NCBI GenBank assembly: GCA_036822055.1
Contig: DAISIK010000036.1
Location: forward strand, 1-30,545
DNA from: DAISIK01 sp036822055
GTDB lineage: Bacteria; Verrucomicrobiota; Verrucomicrobiia; Opitutales; Puniceicoccaceae
Length of the DNA: 30,545 bases
Reading direction: 5' to 3'
Part shown: positions 8,108-16,205 of the stretch, piece after piece
Position numbering within the stretch: the stretch's first letter is position 1
How the letters are laid out: each line of letters begins with the position of its first letter
The notes under the pieces: generated by a model
What the model saw: only the letters and a program-made list of their open reading frames with translations
The model's database searches: none
What the model was told of the DNA's origin: nothing
Position numbers and translations under genes: made by a program

Positions 8108-8703
8108 GCCGCCTGACCTCGGATGAGGATCCCGATTTTTTGGCCATGGCGAGGCTTAAAGCAGGTGAAGATTTGGCGCTCAATGAAATCATGGATCGAT
8201 GGACGCCACGCATTCATGCCTTTCTTTTGAGATCCCTCAATAATCCCGATGATGCGAGGGACCTGACTCAGGAGACCTTCGTTGCGGTTTACGCTTCACG
8301 ACTACGCTATCGCCCTTCGGCAAAATTCTCCACTTGGCTATTCGGGATTGCAGCAAACCTGGCGCGGGAGCGGATTCGTTGGAGAACCCGGCATCCTGAA
8401 GTAGCGTTGGCTCTGGAAAAAGAAGCTATGCAAGCCCCGCCGGGTGAAGACGAACTCTACCAGGAGACCCCGGCAACTCTTATAGAAACAGCAGAACGTA
8501 ACGCTGCGGTCCGCGACGCCATTGAAAGTCTGCCGTGGTCGATGCGACAGTTGGTTATCCTCTCTCAATATGAAAAGTTGCCACAAGCGGAGATCTCAGC
8601 GATCGCTGGTTGCTCCATCAAGGCCGTCGAAACCCGCCTCTACCGGGCGCGAAAAATTCTTTCGGACAGGCTTCGGACCTTTTTTGAAAAGGAAGGCCAA
8701 TGA
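8104..8703 (+). CDS. ECF-type RNA polymerase sigma factor (CnrH-like)
   Basis: This 199-aa extracytoplasmic-function sigma factor has only regions sigma2 and sigma4. Sigma2 spans about 27-95, with the core-binding stretch DDARDLTQETF (49-59) and the -10 recognition stretch FSTWLFGIAANLARE (75-89). Sigma4 spans about 134-187, with the helix-turn-helix PQAEISAIAGCSIKAVETRL (160-179). Being third in the membrane-protein/sensor/sigma cassette, and ATGA-coupled to the sensor, it is probably held by the 96-aa membrane protein until metal is sensed. Its expected targets are its own operon and the divergent efflux operon. No alternative start is needed. Confidence 0.93.
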   Translation: MSRLTSDEDPDFLAMARLKAGEDLALNEIMDRWTPRIHAFLLRSLNNPDDARDLTQETFVAVYASRLRYRPSAKFSTWLFGIAANLARERIRWRTRHPEVALALEKEAMQAPPGEDELYQETPATLIETAERNAAVRDAIESLPWSMRQLVILSQYEKLPQAEISAIAGCSIKAVETRLYRARKILSDRLRTFFEKEGQ

Positions 8704-8910
8704 AAATCCCGAGGACCCAAATGATCGATCTTCGCGTCAACCCTCCCTCATTCTATTTATTTCGGATAGGGACCCGCTTTGCTCCAGAACTTGGCTCAGT
8801 AAGCTGCCGGGGTGAGCAAGGTCGGAATTTATCGGATCTTGAGAAAGACCCTTTAGCTGCCTGTTCGACAATTCCAGAGTTCTCAGCTTGTTAATCCTTT
8901 CGCTTGCACC
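8704..8910. other. Convergent spacer after the sigma gene
   Basis: This stretch separates the plus-strand sigma gene from the minus-strand isomerase terminator. An ATG at 8700 overlaps the sigma stop and opens a 64-codon frame, but its product is compositionally unremarkable and I do not call it. Nothing else stands out. Confidence 0.4.
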
Positions 8911-8946
8911 AAAAAAAGCCTCCACCCTATTGCTGAGGGAGGAGGC
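8911..8946 (-). terminator. Rho-independent terminator of the efp-to-FKBP run
   Basis: On the minus strand an 11-bp stem with one mismatch (GCCTCCTCCCT / AGGGTGGAGGC, plus-strand 8918-8946) closes a 7-nt loop. It is followed directly by seven T residues (plus-strand A-run 8911-8917). It lies 25 bp past the isomerase stop codon and has the full form of an intrinsic terminator. Confidence 0.88.
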
Positions 8947-8971
8947 CAAAGTCTTGGCGAGGTCTCGTGCC

Positions 8972-9700
8972 TTACTGTTCGGAGACGATGCTGAGCAGCT
9001 CCACTTCAAAGATCAAGGTCGAGCCTGCGGGGATTGGAGAACGAGGATCAGCCCGGTCGCCGTATCCAAGCTTTGAAGGAATGTGGAGTCGAATTTTACC
9101 ACCTTCGTTGATCTTGGTGAGCCCATTTCCAAACCCCGGAATGACTCCCTGGAGTGGAAACTCTGCAGGAGTACCCCTTCGATAGGAGCTGTCGAAGACG
9201 GTGCCATCGATCAGCCGCCCTTCGTAGTTGACTTCAACGGTGTCCTCCATCGTGGGAAATTTCCCGCTGCCCTCAGAGAGAATTTCGTAGTGCAGACCGC
9301 TCTCATCTTTGACGACTCCATCCTTGCTGGCCAGTGCCGCGAAATGAGCAGCTTCGGCTGCGCGACTTTGCTCAAGCTCGGCAGCAGATCGCTCTTCGGC
9401 CCGACCCTGTAAGTAAGCTTGCAGCCCCGGCATTAGGGCCTCTGCGTCTTCCTCTGAGTGGATCGCACCCTCGTTCAGTGCAAACTTAATGCCTTCGGCA
9501 AGCTCCGTTTTTTCTTCCTCTGTAAAGCCCAGCTCCTCGAAGCCAGCGTTGAGGGCAAAGAAATAGCCAAAGAGCTTCGGCATCGACATATTTCTCAACT
9601 CCGATGATGGAACTTCCGAGGCAGTCTGGTCGGCCAAAGCCGAGATGGGGAGAGTGCTCGAACAGAGCGCAAGCGACAACAACAGGTTTCGATTTACCAT
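8972..9700 (-). CDS. Exported FKBP-type peptidyl-prolyl cis-trans isomerase (FkpA/Mip-like)
   Basis: This 242-aa periplasmic prolyl isomerase should assist folding of exported proteins. A signal peptide (1-23, cleaved near ISALA/DQ) is followed by a helical, Glu/Ala-rich FKBP_N-like dimerisation segment (about 35-125) and a C-terminal FKBP domain (about 135-240). The domain has the family hallmarks VNYEGRLIDGTVFDSS, VIPGFGNGL, LGYG and IPAGSTLIFEVELL. I use the ATG at 9700, which gives a clean signal peptide. A TTG at 9718 in the same frame has a better Shine-Dalgarno match (GGAG, 6-nt spacing) and would add six residues. It is the last gene of the run, 41 bp after the ExbB-like gene. Confidence 0.92.
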   Translation of the reverse strand: MVNRNLLLSLALCSSTLPISALADQTASEVPSSELRNMSMPKLFGYFFALNAGFEELGFTEEEKTELAEGIKFALNEGAIHSEEDAEALMPGLQAYLQGRAEERSAAELEQSRAAEAAHFAALASKDGVVKDESGLHYEILSEGSGKFPTMEDTVEVNYEGRLIDGTVFDSSYRRGTPAEFPLQGVIPGFGNGLTKINEGGKIRLHIPSKLGYGDRADPRSPIPAGSTLIFEVELLSIVSEQ

Positions 9701-9741
9701 GACTAAGATTTGCACCAAAACTCGCTCCGCTCAACCGCTAA

Positions 9742-10491
9742 TTACTCTCCCGGATGATCGAGTTCATCCAACAGATCGGTTGCCACCTGATGGGTTTCTG
9801 TGATTCGAGATGTCAATCGATTCCGCATAAAAAAGTAAGCGATCATGGCGGGGATTCCGATCACCAAACCGGTGGCGGTCGTGAAAAGGGCTTCCCCGAT
9901 ATCTCCGGCCAGCAGCTCAGGCTTGCCCATGCCCCCGGAACCGATCGTTTTAAACGCACCAATCATCCCACTAACCGTTCCAAGCAGGCCGATCATCGGG
10001 GCGATACCGGCAACAACATTGAGGTAATTAATCCACTGCCCCGAGTTGCTTTCCTCGGCGTCCAACTTTTCGATCACGGTCTCCTCAGCTTTGGCAATGT
10101 TGAGATTCTCGCGGTCCTCTCGGAGACGACCCAAGGCGGGGACGAGAACCCGGGACAAAACAGAATCCACTCCAGAGAGAAGATTGTTGGCTGCTACCAC
10201 ATCGCGCTCACGCATGTATTCGCTCACCTGAGCCTTAACCGCAACTGGCACAAAGCGATTGCGAGCCGTCTCGCGGTAGCAGTAGATGATGAGGAAAAAC
10301 ATGACCAAAGAGCACAGACCGAGCGGAATCATAGCCCATCCACCGCCGATGATCTGCTCAAAAAGGCTGGTTGAGGCCGATGCCGCCACTTCGTTGTTCG
10401 AGCCGTCGCCCGAGCCCTGCGCTAAAAGAGGAGAACCACTCAAGAAGAAGCAGACGATGGTTGATAGTAGGAGTTGATAGAGTCGGTGCAT
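9742..10491 (-). CDS. MotA/TolQ/ExbB-family proton-channel protein with a signal-like N-terminal extension
   Basis: This 249-aa inner-membrane protein belongs to the ExbB/TolQ/MotA family that couples proton flow to work in the envelope. Residues 1-25 resemble a signal peptide (ending LLAQG), as in the longer ExbB forms. TM helices are seen at about 50-71, 155-178 (YLNVVAGIAPMIGLLGTVSG) and 200-222 (TTATGLVIGIPAMIAYFF). The second and third contain the conserved Gly/Thr-rich family signatures. It follows two exported TPR genes (29 bp gap) and precedes the isomerase. ExbB normally needs an ExbD/TolR partner, and none is encoded next to it. Substrate or partner is unknown. Confidence 0.92.
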   Translation of the reverse strand: MHRLYQLLLSTIVCFFLSGSPLLAQGSGDGSNNEVAASASTSLFEQIIGGGWAMIPLGLCSLVMFFLIIYCYRETARNRFVPVAVKAQVSEYMRERDVVAANNLLSGVDSVLSRVLVPALGRLREDRENLNIAKAEETVIEKLDAEESNSGQWINYLNVVAGIAPMIGLLGTVSGMIGAFKTIGSGGMGKPELLAGDIGEALFTTATGLVIGIPAMIAYFFMRNRLTSRITETHQVATDLLDELDHPGE

Positions 10492-10520
10492 GGTAGATAG
10501 ATGGTTAGTTTCTTGATTGT

Positions 10521-11615
10521 TCAGCGTATCACAAGGCGAGGTGTCGGCATCCAGTAGCCGGGCATCAGAGATTCACCCTCGCTCTCCCGCGCAGTTCGGA
10601 CACCTATTGATTCCAGTTTTCGAATTTCGCTGGAAAGGTCCGAGAGAGGCTCAAGCGGATTGACCTGAGGCTCAGACAGGACCCCGGTCGCGGGCTTGGG
10701 GACGTCCTCAATGCGCACTCCTGCAAAATCAAACAACCGAAGGTTTAGCCACCGAACACCGCGGGTTTCCATTTCGTTGATCAAAGCGTCCCGCTGCTTC
10801 ATGTCTTCCAGGGCGTGGAAGCTAGCAACCGCTATGCTGTAGCAGCCTTCGAGGTAATCGACCCGCGATCCACTCGAATAAATACAGGGAATCAACGAGA
10901 TCCAGAGCGCCTTTTCGTAATCACCTCGCAAGTACTCAATGCCACTCAAAACCATATACCCAAGAGCACTGGTTGAATACGGTTCTTCGTTTTCGATCCA
11001 CTCCAAGGCCATCGGGTAGGCCTCGCTGAGGATTCTCAGTTGATAAAGACCCAGCAGTTCGCAATCGCGAAGGGTTGCCACTGCGCTTGGATCATCGCTC
11101 AAGTAGGGTTGCAACTCTCTCGCCAAAGCAATCGACCGAGAGGGCTGCCCGACCTCCAAAGCGCTCAGTGGTGCCTGGATGAACTGGACGAGATCCTTCT
11201 GCGGAAGCAACGGAAAGAATCGGATCCGCTGTCTGAATAAAGCATCAAGTCTGACGAGGGCCTCCTCATGCAATCCTTCCTCAGCGAAGGCCAGGGCGTC
11301 GCGAAGAACCTCGTCGCCTGGTAGTGTTATCCGGGCGATCCGACCTCGCTGAAAGGCAAAGTCGATCTCTCCTTCCTGGGTGCGTTGCCGGATCGTGATG
11401 GCATTATCGGTTGCCGAGAGGAATTCACCACGGATGACTTGGCCGTTGGTTAGAAGCAAACTTATCGGGCCACGCAGCTGACCGGCCCAGGCTGCTGAGG
11501 CCTGACTTCCACCCGTTGTCGACTCAGACATACGCTGCCCTGAAGTTGCAGTAGCCATCCAAAACACTGCCAGGAAGACAAGAATGGGAGAGTGGAAACT
11601 ACCGAATTTTCTCAT
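10521..11615 (-). CDS. Exported protein of unknown function with an N-terminal beta domain and TPR-like helices
   Basis: This 364-aa protein begins with a signal peptide (about 1-27). Residues 47-98 (ISLLLTNGQVIRGEFLSAT and the following IARITLPGDEV) form a short beta-rich unit resembling an Sm/SH3-like fold, though I cannot name the domain. The rest to about 270 is helical with TPR-like Ala/Leu spacing (ALAFAEEGLHEEALVRLDAL, YLRGDYEKALW). The C-terminus is low in structure and ends PRLVIR. Its ATG overlaps the stop of the large TPR gene by four bases (ATGA at 11612-11615), so the two are probably made together and may act together in the periplasm. Specific function is unknown. Confidence 0.82.
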   Translation of the reverse strand: MRKFGSFHSPILVFLAVFWMATATSGQRMSESTTGGSQASAAWAGQLRGPISLLLTNGQVIRGEFLSATDNAITIRQRTQEGEIDFAFQRGRIARITLPGDEVLRDALAFAEEGLHEEALVRLDALFRQRIRFFPLLPQKDLVQFIQAPLSALEVGQPSRSIALARELQPYLSDDPSAVATLRDCELLGLYQLRILSEAYPMALEWIENEEPYSTSALGYMVLSGIEYLRGDYEKALWISLIPCIYSSGSRVDYLEGCYSIAVASFHALEDMKQRDALINEMETRGVRWLNLRLFDFAGVRIEDVPKPATGVLSEPQVNPLEPLSDLSSEIRKLESIGVRTARESEGESLMPGYWMPTPRLVIR

Positions 11616-14554
11616 AGCAAGGTCTCCACCGGTTCGATGTTGCCTACCGACGATGAGGTTTCTCCACGGTCCTCATCGGGGTGAATCAGGGCGAGGCGGT
11701 CCCGGATAGCTCGGGCCTCGCTGGCAATGTCCAGAACCGCGAGCCGATCGTTGCGTAACATTTCCTGAACCGTTCGATAAGCTGCCAGAGAATCCCCGAT
11801 TTCCTCAAACAGAATCGCACTTCGCACGTAGGCCTCAGCCATCCTTTCTGGAAAGGCGCGGTACATATTGTAGATTTTTTGCCAGTAGGGAATCGCCCGC
11901 TCGGGACGCCCTGCTGCCTGATTCATCTCGGCCAAGCCACGCATCGCCTCAGCATGGCGCTCACCCCGCGCGTGCTTTAGCTCAAGGACTGAATTAAACT
12001 GTTCCTCGGCTGCCTTGAAGTCGCCTAGCTGAGTCAGGGTCGTCCCCAGAAGCAAACGACCTTCGAGGGCTATCGGATGATTGGGTAGCTCCCTATTCAG
12101 CCTTAGAAAGAGAGCTTCGGCATCCTCAAGCTTCTCCTCGCGGAGGGCAAGTTCTCCGAGACCACGCAAGCCGTAAGCACGTGCTGGATGCCTTTCGAAG
12201 TCTTCAATCAGGTACTCAAAATATTTTCGAGCCGAGTCAAAGCCAGCCGCTAAGTAGATGAGACCGATCCTCCCCGCCGCCTCGGGGTCAAGAGCCCTGA
12301 GAGGCACCACCTCGTCAATTTCAAGCAGCACGGTATTGACCGCATCAAAGTTTTTCCTCCGCTCAAAGAACTCGGCTTCCTTCAGCCGCAAACGGGAATG
12401 ATAGGTCGGCTTGCCCTCGCGAAGGGCCAATTTAGCCTCCTCAACCAACCAATCCCGGAAAGTCGGCGCCGCGAGGAGCCGCTGGGTAAATGGGGTTGTG
12501 CCCGCGATTGGATTACTCGAATCTCCGATCGACTTTTTTAATTGTTCGAGGGCAGAGAGAATTGATGAAATCTCGCGCGCTGAAGTGTCATTTCCGAACC
12601 GATTCAGGGCATCTTCCCACAGGGGAGCAGCTCGAGTCGGCTCGCCTTTTTGGTCCCATGCCCAACCGATCCAATAGAGGGCTTCGCTCAGGCGGGCGTT
12701 GATTGGCAGGTCCGAACGCTCAAGGTAGCTCGAAAAGTGATCGATCATACCATCGTAATCTTCGAGCGCCTGGAAAATCTTGCCTCGCTGAAAAATCGCG
12801 TAAGGGAAGAGCCCCGCCGCCTCAATCGTAACCTTGGCAAACTCTTCAACGGCTCGCTCCAGCTCGCCAAGCCCCATCAGAACATCGCCAAGCAGGACCT
12901 GAGCCTCAGGAATCCTCAGGTGCCCCGGGTACTTTCGCATATAAGCGGTGAGGGCCCTCTCCGCTTCCCGATAGTCGGCAGCCCCATATAGGGAAGAGGC
13001 AATCCGGTAGGTGACTTCCGGCTCAATCGGGTGGTTCTCCGGCAGATCCTCTCGTAGCCGATTCAAGGCCTCCAGGGCCAGAGCATAGTCTTTCTCAAAG
13101 TCGTGGGTAAGGGCAGACCACAATCTCGCCTGAAATACGAGGGGGCTGTCGCTGTATTTGACCAAAAAAGCGCCAAAGTCCTCGCGCGCTCCCGGATAGT
13201 CTTCCATCATAGAACGGTTATATCCCCGGGTGTACAGCCAACGTGAGGCCAGCCGATTTTCTGGAAAACGCTCCAGCAGATCGTCGAGCACCTCAACGGC
13301 GCTCCGATATCGGCGGTCTTCTTGATAGGTTCGGGCAACCAGATACAAAGCGTCTGGAGCGAGCGGCGAATCCGGAAAACGGTCCTGAAATTCACGCGCT
13401 ATCCCGAGGGCCTCTTGCCAGCGCTCCATCTGGAAAGCCGCCAGAATCCATCGGTAATGGGCCTCCTCTCGAATCTTCGAGCTAACCCGCTCATCAATCG
13501 AAAGATTCCGAAAGACGATCCATGCCTCGTAGTTTCGATTGCTCCCGAGGAAGGCCGTTCCAAACCGCAAAAAATACCCTGGGGTGTAATCTTCGGACTT
13601 CTGCAAAGAGGCGAGTTGTGCCTCCATCCGCGCAATCGTCTGCTCAAAATAACCCACCCAGGCGCCATCGAGTGATGAGCCCGATCGGCCGCCTCGCTGA
13701 GCTTCCAGCCGGGCCCGTGCGGCAGCGATAGCCGCCTCCTGTTTGATGACCAACTTGTCGAGTGGAGGAACGAATCGATAGGCGTGAAGCGCCTCCGAAA
13801 ACCGGCTTTGACCAAGAAGATAGTCCCCGATCTGAAGCGCTGCAAAAGCCAAAACAGCCAGCTCGGGCATTGAATCGATTCGCCAGGGCGTTTCCGCAAG
13901 CACCACCCTCGCCTCGTCAAATTCTCCTGAGTCAATCATCTCCCGCAAAACGCGCAGAAGCGACTGCTGCCGCATGGAAATCGGGCCAGACTGTCCGGAA
14001 AACTTTCGAGCCGCCAGTGTCGCGTTCTCTTTCTGTCCGGCGCGGAAGAGCAAATCGATTCGCCTGAGAAGGGCAACATTGGCCTCTGGCAACTCAGAAT
14101 ACGCTTCCGAAAATTCCAAATAAGCCTGGGCCGCCTCCTCCAACTGCTCGTCAAGCTCCAGCGCCTGCGCCAAGGTGTATTGAGCAAAGGCATGTTGGGG
14201 ATTTTTCTCTGGAAAATCCGTCAGGTAGGCTCGGAAGCGTTGAATCGCCGAGGCGTTATCTCCGAGGAGAAAGGCCAGGTACGCGCGGACACCACCCACA
14301 AACATCCTCGCCTCCCGAGTCTGCATCTCGGGCTCCGCACCAAACTGGCTCACCAAGTATTCGAAAGCCTCCTCTGCTTCCTTGTACTGCCCGGACTGGA
14401 AGAGCTGCAAAGCGTTCGACTGAGCTGACTTGAGAGTGGCGGTTGAAGCACCAACCCCCGATTGCCCGATCGCGAGAATCGGGAGAAGCAGCCAAAAGGA
14501 TAGGACAAACGCTCCCAGTCGGCAGCTTCCTATCGCTTTTTTCTCTCCAGCCAT
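11612..14554 (-). CDS. Large exported tetratricopeptide-repeat protein
   Basis: This is about 980 aa of mainly TPR repeats after a signal peptide (LGAFVLSFWLLLPILAIGQS). Repeats show the W/L/G/Y/A/F/A/P pattern throughout, for example SGQYKEAEEAFEYLVSQFG near the N-terminus, DALYLVARTYQEDRRYRSA in the middle, and AGRPERAIPYWQKIYNMYR near the end. Such solenoids are protein-protein scaffolds. Together with the following TPR gene and the ExbB-like channel it suggests an envelope complex driven by the proton gradient. I chose ATG at 14554 because it places the signal peptide correctly. A TTG at 14611 has a good AGGAAA ribosome-binding site and would add 19 residues. No enzyme motif was seen. Confidence 0.87.
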   Translation of the reverse strand: MAGEKKAIGSCRLGAFVLSFWLLLPILAIGQSGVGASTATLKSAQSNALQLFQSGQYKEAEEAFEYLVSQFGAEPEMQTREARMFVGGVRAYLAFLLGDNASAIQRFRAYLTDFPEKNPQHAFAQYTLAQALELDEQLEEAAQAYLEFSEAYSELPEANVALLRRIDLLFRAGQKENATLAARKFSGQSGPISMRQQSLLRVLREMIDSGEFDEARVVLAETPWRIDSMPELAVLAFAALQIGDYLLGQSRFSEALHAYRFVPPLDKLVIKQEAAIAAARARLEAQRGGRSGSSLDGAWVGYFEQTIARMEAQLASLQKSEDYTPGYFLRFGTAFLGSNRNYEAWIVFRNLSIDERVSSKIREEAHYRWILAAFQMERWQEALGIAREFQDRFPDSPLAPDALYLVARTYQEDRRYRSAVEVLDDLLERFPENRLASRWLYTRGYNRSMMEDYPGAREDFGAFLVKYSDSPLVFQARLWSALTHDFEKDYALALEALNRLREDLPENHPIEPEVTYRIASSLYGAADYREAERALTAYMRKYPGHLRIPEAQVLLGDVLMGLGELERAVEEFAKVTIEAAGLFPYAIFQRGKIFQALEDYDGMIDHFSSYLERSDLPINARLSEALYWIGWAWDQKGEPTRAAPLWEDALNRFGNDTSAREISSILSALEQLKKSIGDSSNPIAGTTPFTQRLLAAPTFRDWLVEEAKLALREGKPTYHSRLRLKEAEFFERRKNFDAVNTVLLEIDEVVPLRALDPEAAGRIGLIYLAAGFDSARKYFEYLIEDFERHPARAYGLRGLGELALREEKLEDAEALFLRLNRELPNHPIALEGRLLLGTTLTQLGDFKAAEEQFNSVLELKHARGERHAEAMRGLAEMNQAAGRPERAIPYWQKIYNMYRAFPERMAEAYVRSAILFEEIGDSLAAYRTVQEMLRNDRLAVLDIASEARAIRDRLALIHPDEDRGETSSSVGNIEPVETLL

Positions 14555-14655
14555 CAAAAAAAGTCCAACAATCTCGCCGGTTGAAGCAACCCTTCGTTTA
14601 AAAGGTTCCAAAATTGTTTCCTAATTCCTACCACTCGAAAATCATGGATGAAGGT

Positions 14656-15450
14656 TCAGCTCTGCCAACCGGGAGCAAAGCAAGCCGTCCTTCCCGCGAT
14701 CTTTTCTCGAACCAAAAAGACCCCGCTCCTCGGACACCGTCCGCCATCTTTCCAACGGTGCCGGAACAACCAGGTACCGCTCGGTGGATCCTCGCCACGC
14801 TCGGCAATCCAAGCAAGAGCCCCTCGGCAAACAAACCGGATCTGGCGATGCAGCGTGTCAACCTCTTCCTCACTGAGATCTCCCACCAATCGCGCGGGAT
14901 GGATTCGTGACCTCCACAAGATCTCATCCGCCATCCAGTTACCCACCCCTGGAAAACGCTGTTGCTCCAGCAGGGTAGGCTTGATCAAGGCGCGTTTCCG
15001 CCGGGCCAGGAAAGCGTGCAAAACGGATTTGGAAAATGCCTTTGAAAGAAGGTCTGGTGGGATCTGCGCCCACCATTCTGGCTCAGCCTCGCCCGGAGAA
15101 TAGAGCACTTTGCCGAAATATCGGGTATCTCGAAAAATGTAGTTTTCGCCCCCAAGGCTCAGGCGAATCATCTCATGATTCCGCTCGGGGACCTCTTCGG
15201 ATCGGCGTTCGAGCCTTCCTGCCATTCCCAGATGGATGCCCATCCAGCTTCTATCTCCCAAACGAAAGGCGAGTTGTTTGCCCCTCGCAGCAGAGGAGGC
15301 AATTCCCGTCTCAAGCGAACGCCAGAGCCGCTGCTCATCAACCTCCCGGAAGACCCGATTTGACCCGCGAAGCCAGACCCCCAGCGAGCCCCTGCCATTG
15401 AGGGGTAGCCACACCCTTCGGGCGGCCTCCACCTCGGCAAGCTCAGGCAC
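14656..15450 (-). CDS. mutM: Fpg/MutM-type DNA glycosylase with a degenerate zinc finger
   Basis: This is a 264-aa base-excision repair enzyme of the Fpg/Nei family that removes oxidised purines. The N-terminal catalytic PE (MPELAEVEA), the conserved Lys in RGKQLAF (K58 counting Met), HLGMAGRL, and the helix-two-turn-helix FPGVGNWMADEILWRSRIHP are all present. The C-terminal finger, however, keeps only the first of four Cys: CPRS replaces CPRC, and CFAPGWQ replaces the usual YCPxCQ. The Arg of GGRST is retained (AGRTACF). It may be a 'zincless finger' Fpg like NEIL1 or plant Fpg. It overlaps efp by 8 bp and lies about 100 bp before the large TPR gene start. Confidence 0.92.
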   Translation of the reverse strand: MPELAEVEAARRVWLPLNGRGSLGVWLRGSNRVFREVDEQRLWRSLETGIASSAARGKQLAFRLGDRSWMGIHLGMAGRLERRSEEVPERNHEMIRLSLGGENYIFRDTRYFGKVLYSPGEAEPEWWAQIPPDLLSKAFSKSVLHAFLARRKRALIKPTLLEQQRFPGVGNWMADEILWRSRIHPARLVGDLSEEEVDTLHRQIRFVCRGALAWIAERGEDPPSGTWLFRHRWKDGGRCPRSGVFLVREKIAGRTACFAPGWQS

Positions 15451-16000
15451 GCCCTAGGTACGAGCCATCCTCCGTGCTGATGCGAATAACGTCGCCCCGC
15501 TTCACGAAAAGTGGCACCTGCAAGCTGAGCCCAGTCGATACTTGAACGGCCTTGGTGGCCGAGCTGGCACTGTCTCCCTTCAAGCCCTCAGCCGCTTCGG
15601 TGACTTCCAGCTCGACGGCGGAAGGAAGCTGGATCTGCACCGGATCATCTTCGATAAAAAGGACGTCGTAGGCCTGGTTCTCAGCCAGATATTTGATCAC
15701 ATCCTCCACAAACTCCTTACCCAAAACAAAGTCCTCAAAAGAGTCCGGGTCGATAAAATGAAATCCGTCCCCGTCCTCGTAGCTGAATTCCAGGCGCCGG
15801 TTCTCCGTGTGGAGCATTTCCACGGAGTCGGTCGATCGAAATTTGGTCGTCGTCGTGCTGCCGGTTTTCAAATTGCGGAGCGTTGTCTGAACAAAGCCCG
15901 CCTGCCGCCCTTGGGTACGGTGGAGCATTTCGAGCACCAAGTGAGGTGCCCCCTGATAATCCAATACTCGACCTTTCCGAATTTCTGTTGGTGATGCCAT
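15443..16000 (-). CDS. efp: Translation elongation factor P, Arg32 type
   Basis: This 185-aa protein rescues ribosomes stalled at polyproline stretches. All three beta-barrel domains are present, with the C-terminal signature GDSASSATKAVQVSTG and VPLFVKRGDVIRIST. The tip of domain I reads HRTQGRQAGF, with Arg at residue 32, the same position as Arg32 of Pseudomonas EF-P that is rhamnosylated by EarP. The more common Lys34 form (PGKG) is not present. The ATG at 16000 follows AGGT at a reasonable distance. The gene heads the minus-strand run leading to mutM and the TPR genes and is divergent from the exonuclease gene. Confidence 0.96.
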   Translation of the reverse strand: MASPTEIRKGRVLDYQGAPHLVLEMLHRTQGRQAGFVQTTLRNLKTGSTTTTKFRSTDSVEMLHTENRRLEFSYEDGDGFHFIDPDSFEDFVLGKEFVEDVIKYLAENQAYDVLFIEDDPVQIQLPSAVELEVTEAAEGLKGDSASSATKAVQVSTGLSLQVPLFVKRGDVIRISTEDGSYLGRA

Positions 16001-16012
16001 AGGTTAAACCTA
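16000..16012. promoter_or_regulatory. Palindrome over the efp ribosome-binding site
   Basis: TAGGTT-A-AACCTA is a perfect inverted repeat with a single-base centre, directly abutting the efp start codon and covering its AGGT ribosome-binding site. The centre is too tight for an RNA hairpin, so a protein operator is the more natural reading, if it is functional at all. Confidence 0.25.
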
Positions 16013-16205
16013 AATCGAACACTGCCCCAGACGTTCCGCAACGCAAATTTTGCTGCGCTCCAACCACCCCGGAGCCTGTAAACCACCCCCCAACCGACCC
16101 GCCTACCGTCTCGACACATCAGTCAGGGCTTCTCATCGTCCCTCCTTGTATTGAAGAGCTTTTTTGATTCAGCTAGAGGCTTTCCCTTTGCTAGCCTTCC
16201 TGAAT

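Noticed and set aside
8700..8894. 64-codon frame whose ATG overlaps the sigma-factor stop (ATGA)
   Set aside because: The overlap mimics the operon's coupling, but the product has no hydrophobic core, signal or recognisable motif, and ends in a convergent spacer. Conservation in relatives would be needed.
8918..8946. Possible plus-strand terminator for the sigma operon
   Set aside because: The same stem lacks a T-run on the plus strand, so I assign it only to the minus-strand isomerase gene.
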